A program made the position numbers and the translations under genes. 28,445 nt of DNA from Bryobacterales bacterium (GTDB lineage: Bacteria; Acidobacteriota; Terriglobia; Bryobacterales; Bryobacteraceae), in contig JAUZEU010000758.1 of the NCBI GenBank assembly GCA_030838885.1, positions 1 to 28,445 of the forward strand, in the 5' to 3' direction. Positions 24,293-28,445 of the stretch are shown here, one piece after another. Every line of letters begins with the position of its first letter. Positions within the stretch are counted from its first letter, which is position 1. The notes beneath the pieces are model-generated. The model worked only from the letters and a program-made list of their open reading frames with translations. It did no database searches and was not told the origin of the DNA.

Positions 24293-25010
24293 TCTGGGAC
24301 ACACCCGCACCAGCCGTCAACACGACCACTTTCTTCTTACACCCGATACCTTCGTGCGCGCCGCACCTCCAGGCATGCGGAACGCAACGGCAATCGTGCA
24401 TGCCGCGCCCGCCGGTGGAGCCGCCTTTACCGAATACACCGTGGAGTTCGAAGCGGGCGGAGTCATGCAGGCCGGTGGGGCTCAAATGTTTCTGTATGTC
24501 CTCGACGGCGCGGTTACAGTAAACGGCCAGATTCTCGGTCCCGCCCAATATGCGTACGTGCCCGCGGATCGCGGGGCGGCGATCCAATCCGAACGCGGCG
24601 GACGCGCCATAGTTATCGAGAAACCGCAACTCATTCTTAACGGTGAAAAACCGAACCCATTCACCGGCGATGAGCGCACGGTGGCGCCCACGGCGCTGGG
24701 CGGCGATGAAGCTCTCGAGGTACGCACCCTGATCCCGCCGGATTTCGCGTTCGACTTCGCCGTGAATACCATGACCTTCCTGCCAGGCGCGGCGCTGCCG
24801 ATGGTGGAAGTGCACGTGATGGAGCACGGGCTGCTCATGCTGGAGGGCAGCGGCATCTACCGGCTGAACGACAACTGGTATCCGGTGACCGCCGGCGACT
24901 TCATCTGGATGGGCTCTTACTGCCCTCAATGGTTTGGCGCCCTCGGCAAAACACCCGCCAAATATCTGATCTATAAAGACTGGAACCGGCACCCGCTGCA
25001 CATCAAATGA
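24285..25010 (+). CDS. allE: (S)-ureidoglycine aminohydrolase
   Basis: The product is a 241-residue bicupin. The C-terminal cupin carries the manganese ligands E175, H177, H181 (VEVHVMEHG) and Q215 (CPQWFGAL), the set known from plant and E. coli enzymes. It deaminates S-ureidoglycine to S-ureidoglycolate, giving stereochemical control and preventing spontaneous decay. The N-terminal cupin has lost the equivalent ligands, as usual. ATG 24285 overlaps the allB stop by 8 nt, and its own end overlaps the UAH gene by ATGA. The E. coli name is allE (formerly ylbA). Confidence 0.95.
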   Translation: MHNLGHTRTSRQHDHFLLTPDTFVRAAPPGMRNATAIVHAAPAGGAAFTEYTVEFEAGGVMQAGGAQMFLYVLDGAVTVNGQILGPAQYAYVPADRGAAIQSERGGRAIVIEKPQLILNGEKPNPFTGDERTVAPTALGGDEALEVRTLIPPDFAFDFAVNTMTFLPGAALPMVEVHVMEHGLLMLEGSGIYRLNDNWYPVTAGDFIWMGSYCPQWFGALGKTPAKYLIYKDWNRHPLHIK

Positions 25011-26245
25011 AGCTGACCATTAATCAGAACAGGCTCTCTCAGGAACTGGAAGCCCTGGCGGAGTTCTCCGATGCCCCCGCTCCCGCCGTAACTCGTATTG
25101 TGTTCTCCGACCAGGACCTCAAGGCCCGCGGCTGGCTGAAGAATCTGTGCCTCGCCGCTGGTCTGGACGTCCGCCAGGACGCCGTCGGCAACACCTTTGC
25201 GCGATGGCACGGCTCGGATCGAGGCGCGCCTGCCGTCGGCACCGGATCCCATATCGATGCTATTCCGCATTCCGGACGTTACGACGGCACCGTTGGAGTG
25301 CTCGGCGGCCTGGAGGCTATCCGCGCCCTCCAGGAAAGCGGCTTCCAGCCCCGCCGTTCCCTGGAAGTTCTCCTGTTCACCTCCGAGGAGCCAACCCGTT
25401 TCGGCATCGGGTGCCTCGGCTCGCGACTTCTTTCCGGAACTCTCGATTCGTCTGTCGACCAAACTCTGCGCGATGCCGACAAGCGGTCCCTCCAGCAGAT
25501 CCGCACTGGCGCGGGATTCACGGGCGCTCTCGAAACAGTGAGGCTCTCCCCCGACTACTACAGCGCCTTTGTCGAACTCCATATCGAACAGGGGCCGCTG
25601 CTGGAGCGGCGCTGTGTTCCCCTTGGAGCCGTGACGGCCATTGCGGCACCGGCCAGCCTGCGCATCGAAATCGAAGGTCAGGGCGGACACGCGGGTGCCG
25701 TCCTTATGCCCGATCGCCACGATGCCTTTCTCGCCGCAGCGGAACTGGCTCTGGAGCTGGAAGCCGCTGCCCGCGCCACGGGCTCCACCGACAGCGTCGC
25801 CACCACAGGCGTCTGCGATATCTTCCCGCGAGCCATCAACAGCATCCCGAGCCGCGTTCATGTCGAAGCCGATATCCGCGACATCGACGCGGTTCGCCGG
25901 GACAGCATGATTGACAGACTCGAAGAGAGCTGTGCAGAAGTGGCAGCCAGAAGAGGCGTGTCCATCACGAGAGAATTCATCAACCGCGATGCGCCGGCGG
26001 CCTGCGATCCTGGAATCGTGGCGGCTATCGCATCCGTTTGCGAAGAGAACGGCTTTCCCTTCGACCGGATGGTGAGCCGTGCTTACCATGACTCTCTTTT
26101 CATGGCCCGTATCTGCCCTACGGCGATGCTTTTCATTCCCTGCCGCAACGGGGTCAGTCACCGGCCGGACGAGTACTCATCCCCCGAGGCAATCGCCCAG
26201 GGCACTCTGGTACTGGCACAGACGCTCGCCAAACTGGCAAGCTAA
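25007..26245 (+). CDS. Ureidoglycolate amidohydrolase (M20 family, UAH type)
   Basis: The protein has 412 residues and is a paralogue of the allantoate enzyme. SHIDAIPHSGRYDG (H82, D84, D93) and FTSEEPTRFGIGCLGSRLL (E127, E128) are the segments typical of plant UAH; H192 lies in LHIEQGPLLE, and SHRPDEYS carries the C-terminal His. It converts S-ureidoglycolate to glyoxylate, CO2 and two ammonia, so no urea is formed. This makes the operon a complete ureide-to-glyoxylate route of the plant type. The stop TAA is 4 nt before the next start. The other M20 paralogue could share the job, but the SGRYDG and EEPTRFG signatures favour this assignment. Confidence 0.9.
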   Translation: MKLTINQNRLSQELEALAEFSDAPAPAVTRIVFSDQDLKARGWLKNLCLAAGLDVRQDAVGNTFARWHGSDRGAPAVGTGSHIDAIPHSGRYDGTVGVLGGLEAIRALQESGFQPRRSLEVLLFTSEEPTRFGIGCLGSRLLSGTLDSSVDQTLRDADKRSLQQIRTGAGFTGALETVRLSPDYYSAFVELHIEQGPLLERRCVPLGAVTAIAAPASLRIEIEGQGGHAGAVLMPDRHDAFLAAAELALELEAAARATGSTDSVATTGVCDIFPRAINSIPSRVHVEADIRDIDAVRRDSMIDRLEESCAEVAARRGVSITREFINRDAPAACDPGIVAAIASVCEENGFPFDRMVSRAYHDSLFMARICPTAMLFIPCRNGVSHRPDEYSSPEAIAQGTLVLAQTLAKLAS

Positions 26246-26249
26246 CCGT

Positions 26250-26846
26250 ATGGATCCGCTGTTTCTCCCCGACGTCGAGAACAACCCCGAGCCGGGACCC
26301 TACGCCGACCTGCTCCGAACTATGCAGGCGACCGGCGGCGAATATTCCCAGATCTGGCATCTGTTCGCGTTCAAAAGCAAAGCCAGTGAGCATTTGGCCC
26401 GCTTCACCCAGGAGATCCTCCGCGAGCCCTCGCCGCTGAGCCCCGGCATCCGCGAACTGATTGCGGCTTATACTTCCGCCGAAAACGACTGCCCCTTCTG
26501 ACTGAAGTCGCACGCCGCGGTCGCGGCGGAACTGTTGGGCGATGAAGAACTGGTCTGGAGTGTCCTTCGTGATCTGGAAGCCTCTCGCCTGTCCGAAAAA
26601 GAGAAGGCTCTGTTTCGATTTGTCAGCAAGGTGAACAAGAACTCCCCGGCCATTACGGCGACCGACATGGATCCTTTGTACGCCCTCGGGTGGACAGACG
26701 AAGCCATCTACTACGCCATCACAGTCTGTGCACTGTTCAACTTCTATAACCGCTGGGAGGATGCCACCGGGGTTCACGCGATGACAGATGAAGGGCATCG
26801 CCAACGCGGGAAGCTCAGCGCTCACTCCGGATACGTACGCAAATAG
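26250..26846 (+). CDS. AhpD-like (carboxymuconolactone decarboxylase fold) putative selenoprotein with in-frame TGA as Sec84
   Basis: Reading through one TGA (26499-26501) gives a continuous 198-residue protein from ATG 26250 to TAG 26844-26846. Around the TGA the text is SAENDCPF-(TGA)-LKSHAAV: C81-x2-Sec84-x3-H88, with E69 12 residues before C81. This reproduces the spacing of the AhpD active site (Glu118, Cys130, Cys133, His137 in Mycobacterium tuberculosis). The later half (SEKEKALFRFVSKVNKNS, GWTDEAIYYAITVCALFNFYNRWED) continues the AhpD-like 'peroxidase-related' family without a break, so this is one gene and not two. A GGTC-loop hairpin at 26513-26528 is the candidate SECIS. It begins 4 nt after the UAH stop as the last gene of the operon and overlaps the convergent MFS gene by 25 nt. 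A redox or peroxidase role is expected from the family; the partner reductant is unknown. The alternative is a nonsense mutation or sequence error. Confidence 0.85.
26513..26528 (+). promoter_or_regulatory. Candidate bacterial SECIS hairpin
   Basis: CGCCGC (26513-26518) and GCGGCG (26523-26528) form a perfect 6-bp stem with the tetraloop GGTC. The loop starts 17 nt after the TGA. In E. coli fdhF the SelB-binding loop is GGUC about 18 nt after the UGA, so both loop and distance fit. A short lower stem (AGT 26506-26508 with ACT 26531-26533) could extend it across an internal loop. I cannot model the bulged U required by E. coli SelB. Confidence 0.7.
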
Positions 26847-28051
26847 GCTGTACCCGACGGCTTCGCTACACGCGCGGGCCATCCGAAGGTCGCGATCATG
26901 GCCAGAGTTGCCTGTACGCAAACAATCAGCCCAACACAACCGGGCCAGCCAAACCTGTCCCACAGCCACGCCGGGGCGGATGAGCCAAAACTGCCTCCGG
27001 CATAGTAAAAGCTCACGTAGATTCCGACGGCCAGGGCCCGGTTGTGAAAGGCCACTGTCCCGATATAGCTCACTGCTGCGGACTGGGCGATGAAGACCCC
27101 GCAGGAGCAGAGCGTGAGTCCCACCAGGATTACCCAGACATTCGGCGCCAGCGAGACGAGCGCTCCGGCAACGCCCAGGGCAGATGCGCCCATTACAGCC
27201 TTCCTGTGTCCGAACCGGTCAATTCCCCGCCCCGCCCACGGCGTGACTGCCGCCCCCACCAGATACACGCAAAAAATCGAACCCAACCATCCGGGACTCA
27301 GGAGAAATGGCGGCGCCGCCAGATGGAAGGTCACGTACGTAAACAACGCCACCATGGTGAAGAGAACGCAGAACCCGCACACGTAAGTCGCGAGTAAACG
27401 CCTGTTCCTGACGTGACTCAGGGCATCCAACAGGAAGTGCGAGCGCCGGGTGGCTACGGCGAACTTCTTCTCCGCGGGCAAGCCCCACCAGAGAATCACG
27501 GCGATACCCAGACTGATCAGACCAACCACAACGAAGGCCCAGCGCCAGTTCAGGTACTGGCTCAGAAGGCCGGCCAGCACGCGCCCGCTGAACCCGCCCA
27601 ACACCGTGCCGCTCACGTAGGCGCCCACGGCGGATGCGGCGCGTGCGGCCGGCCACTCGTCATTCACATAGGCCACGGTTACCGCAAACACTCCGGGAGT
27701 GGCGAGCCCCTGCAGAAAGCGCCAGAATATGAGCCAGCTCAGGTTGTTTGCCGTCGCGCATCCGAGCGTCGTGAGGCCAAGAATTGCGGCCGACCAGACG
27801 ATCACCTGCTTCCGCCCTACACGATCGGCTATCAGGCCGGCAAATGGCGCTGCGAGGGCTACGCCGAACGTTGCCGCGGTCACGGTCAGACTTACCGCAG
27901 CCTTGCCGGCATGGAAGATTGCGGCGAGAAGGGGCAGAATCGGCTGCGTGACAAAGAGGTTGAGAAACGCGCAGAATCCGGCGAGTACTACGGGCGCGGT
28001 GCGCGGCGGATGTTCCAGGAGCGAATCCAACAGGAATTTTACCGTTGCCAT
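26822..28051 (-). CDS. MFS transporter (12-TM drug/metabolite type)
   Basis: The product is 409 residues from ATG 28051 (MATVKFLLDSLLEH); the frame is open further upstream but that part is polar and not transporter-like. Hydrophobic segments run through the whole chain, with the MFS loop motif between helices 2 and 3 as GLIADRVGRKQV and a second-half counterpart GRGIDRFGHRKAV. FWRFLQGLATPGVFAVTVAYVNDEWP marks helices 4-5. Relatives include YnfM/arabinose-efflux-like carriers. It converges on the purine operon and overlaps its last gene by 25 nt, so a link to purine uptake is possible but unsupported. No clear ribosome-binding site is seen before the ATG. Confidence 0.85.
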   Translation of the reverse strand: MATVKFLLDSLLEHPPRTAPVVLAGFCAFLNLFVTQPILPLLAAIFHAGKAAVSLTVTAATFGVALAAPFAGLIADRVGRKQVIVWSAAILGLTTLGCATANNLSWLIFWRFLQGLATPGVFAVTVAYVNDEWPAARAASAVGAYVSGTVLGGFSGRVLAGLLSQYLNWRWAFVVVGLISLGIAVILWWGLPAEKKFAVATRRSHFLLDALSHVRNRRLLATYVCGFCVLFTMVALFTYVTFHLAAPPFLLSPGWLGSIFCVYLVGAAVTPWAGRGIDRFGHRKAVMGASALGVAGALVSLAPNVWVILVGLTLCSCGVFIAQSAAVSYIGTVAFHNRALAVGIYVSFYYAGGSFGSSAPAWLWDRFGWPGCVGLIVCVQATLAMIATFGWPARVAKPSGTAYLRTYPE

Positions 28052-28109
28052 GCAGGCCGGTTCGACTCTTCTGAAAAAGCAGACCCATTTCGCCAGACAG
28101 GCGCAGTTC

Positions 28110-28127
28110 CAGTGCGATTTTGCACTG
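28110..28127. terminator. Hairpin between SEC-C gene and MFS gene
   Basis: CAGTGC (28110-28115) and GCACTG (28122-28127) form a 6-bp stem with loop GATTTT, 20 nt past the SEC-C gene stop on the minus strand. It may be a weak terminator or a leader structure for the MFS gene. Nothing else is seen in 28052-28146. Confidence 0.3.
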
Positions 28128-28146
28128 CGTTGTGTTTTCGCGCCGG

Positions 28147-28445
28147 TCAGGCTGCCTGATAGAGAATGGCAGGGGCGTTTCGACCGCAGCAGCGCTTGTA
28201 TTTCTGTCCGGAGTTGCACGGGCAGGTGGCATTTCGGCCGATCTGGCGACCAGAGACTTGTTCGCCAGCGGTCCTGTGGTGGCGATAAGCAGGGCTTTCC
28301 GTCTCCGAACGGGTAGTGGGCGGGGCAGGCGATTCGGTTCGTTTTGCGGGAGCTTCGGCTTCGGGTTGTACAGGGGATTCGGCCTGAAGGCGGCGAATTC
28401 CCGCGAGGGAGCGACGGATGATGCCGTGCGACTGGGATCGGGCGC
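28147..28445 (-). CDS. SEC-C zinc-motif protein, C-terminal part (5' end outside window)
   Basis: The minus-strand frame is open from the right edge to the TGA at 28147-28149 (about 98 residues visible). It contains a helical stretch (RRSLAGIRRLQAES), a Pro/Glu/Thr-rich linker, and GRNATCPCNSGQKYKRCCG, the SEC-C zinc motif C-x-C-x8-C-C. The motif is named for the SecA C-terminus, and the usual Gly after the second Cys is Asn here. The protein could be SecA itself, whose end is a linker plus this motif, or another SEC-C protein of a type common in Acidobacteriota; the visible part does not decide. The name has nothing to do with selenocysteine. Confidence 0.65.
   Translation of the reverse strand, partial: ARSQSHGIIRRSLAGIRRLQAESPVQPEAEAPAKRTESPAPPTTRSETESPAYRHHRTAGEQVSGRQIGRNATCPCNSGQKYKRCCGRNAPAILYQAA

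Noticed and set aside
26535..26846. Separate small gene starting after the TGA
   Set aside because: It is in frame with the upstream part, continues the same protein family without a gap and would lack the active-site half; one recoded gene explains it better.
28180..28250. SEC-C motif as evidence for selenocysteine machinery
   Set aside because: SEC-C denotes the SecA C-terminal zinc motif; it says nothing about selenium.
1..28445. CRISPR arrays, tRNA or rRNA genes, transposases, phage genes
   Set aside because: No regularly spaced repeats, no cloverleaf-like intergenic sequence and no mobile-element protein were found; most intergenic spaces are under 200 bp.

Overview
The window looks like a high-GC chromosomal segment of an Acidobacteriota bacterium, probably near Solibacter/Bryobacter. 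The reasons are a large Oar-type TonB-dependent receptor with a carboxypeptidase-regulatory N-terminus, a quinoprotein dehydrogenase, an OBAP/DUF1264 lipoprotein, a baeRF protein, and many ATGA-coupled genes. The lineage call is inference from gene content only. No rRNA, tRNA, CRISPR array, insertion sequence or prophage was seen.

Layout. 1-3540: the 3' end of a PQQ-type dehydrogenase meets a DUF1264 lipoprotein gene tail to tail across a perfect inverted repeat. A small zinc-finger gene, a small membrane protein, a 50-residue basic protein and a baeRF gene follow. 3655-8405: a PAS-PAS hybrid histidine kinase faces a cell-wall pair on the minus strand (lytic transglycosylase, then AMIN-amidase_3). 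The transglycosylase starts head to head with a MobA-type nucleotidyltransferase gene. 8398-11994: an Mla-like ABC ATPase overlaps mobA and is followed by a two-subunit molybdenum hydroxylase (IorAB type) whose small subunit has Ser at one expected [2Fe-2S] Cys position. 12198-15368: the TonB-dependent receptor, minus strand.

15473-26846: an 11.4-kb run of eleven tightly packed plus-strand genes encodes the full route from guanine/xanthine to glyoxylate. In order these are xanthine dehydrogenase FeS/FAD and Mo subunits, guanine deaminase, OHCU decarboxylase, uricase, HIU hydrolase, allantoate amidohydrolase, allantoinase, ureidoglycine aminohydrolase, ureidoglycolate amidohydrolase and an AhpD-like protein. 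All ring nitrogen is released as ammonia; no urea step is present. Most junctions overlap by 4-14 nt. An adjacent MFS transporter gene converges on the operon end, and the C-terminal part of a SEC-C zinc-motif protein lies at the right edge.

The most notable object is the last gene of the purine operon. Its reading frame is interrupted by one TGA exactly where the second cysteine of the AhpD CxxC motif belongs, giving C-P-F-(TGA)-L-K-S-H, and 17 nt further on there is a perfect 6-bp GC hairpin with a GGTC loop. This is what a bacterial selenocysteine codon plus SECIS element looks like. The gene is therefore read here as one 198-residue selenoprotein rather than two fragments. Its position after uricase, which makes H2O2, suggests a selenol-based peroxide or thiol-redox role coupled to purine breakdown. 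That functional link is inference.
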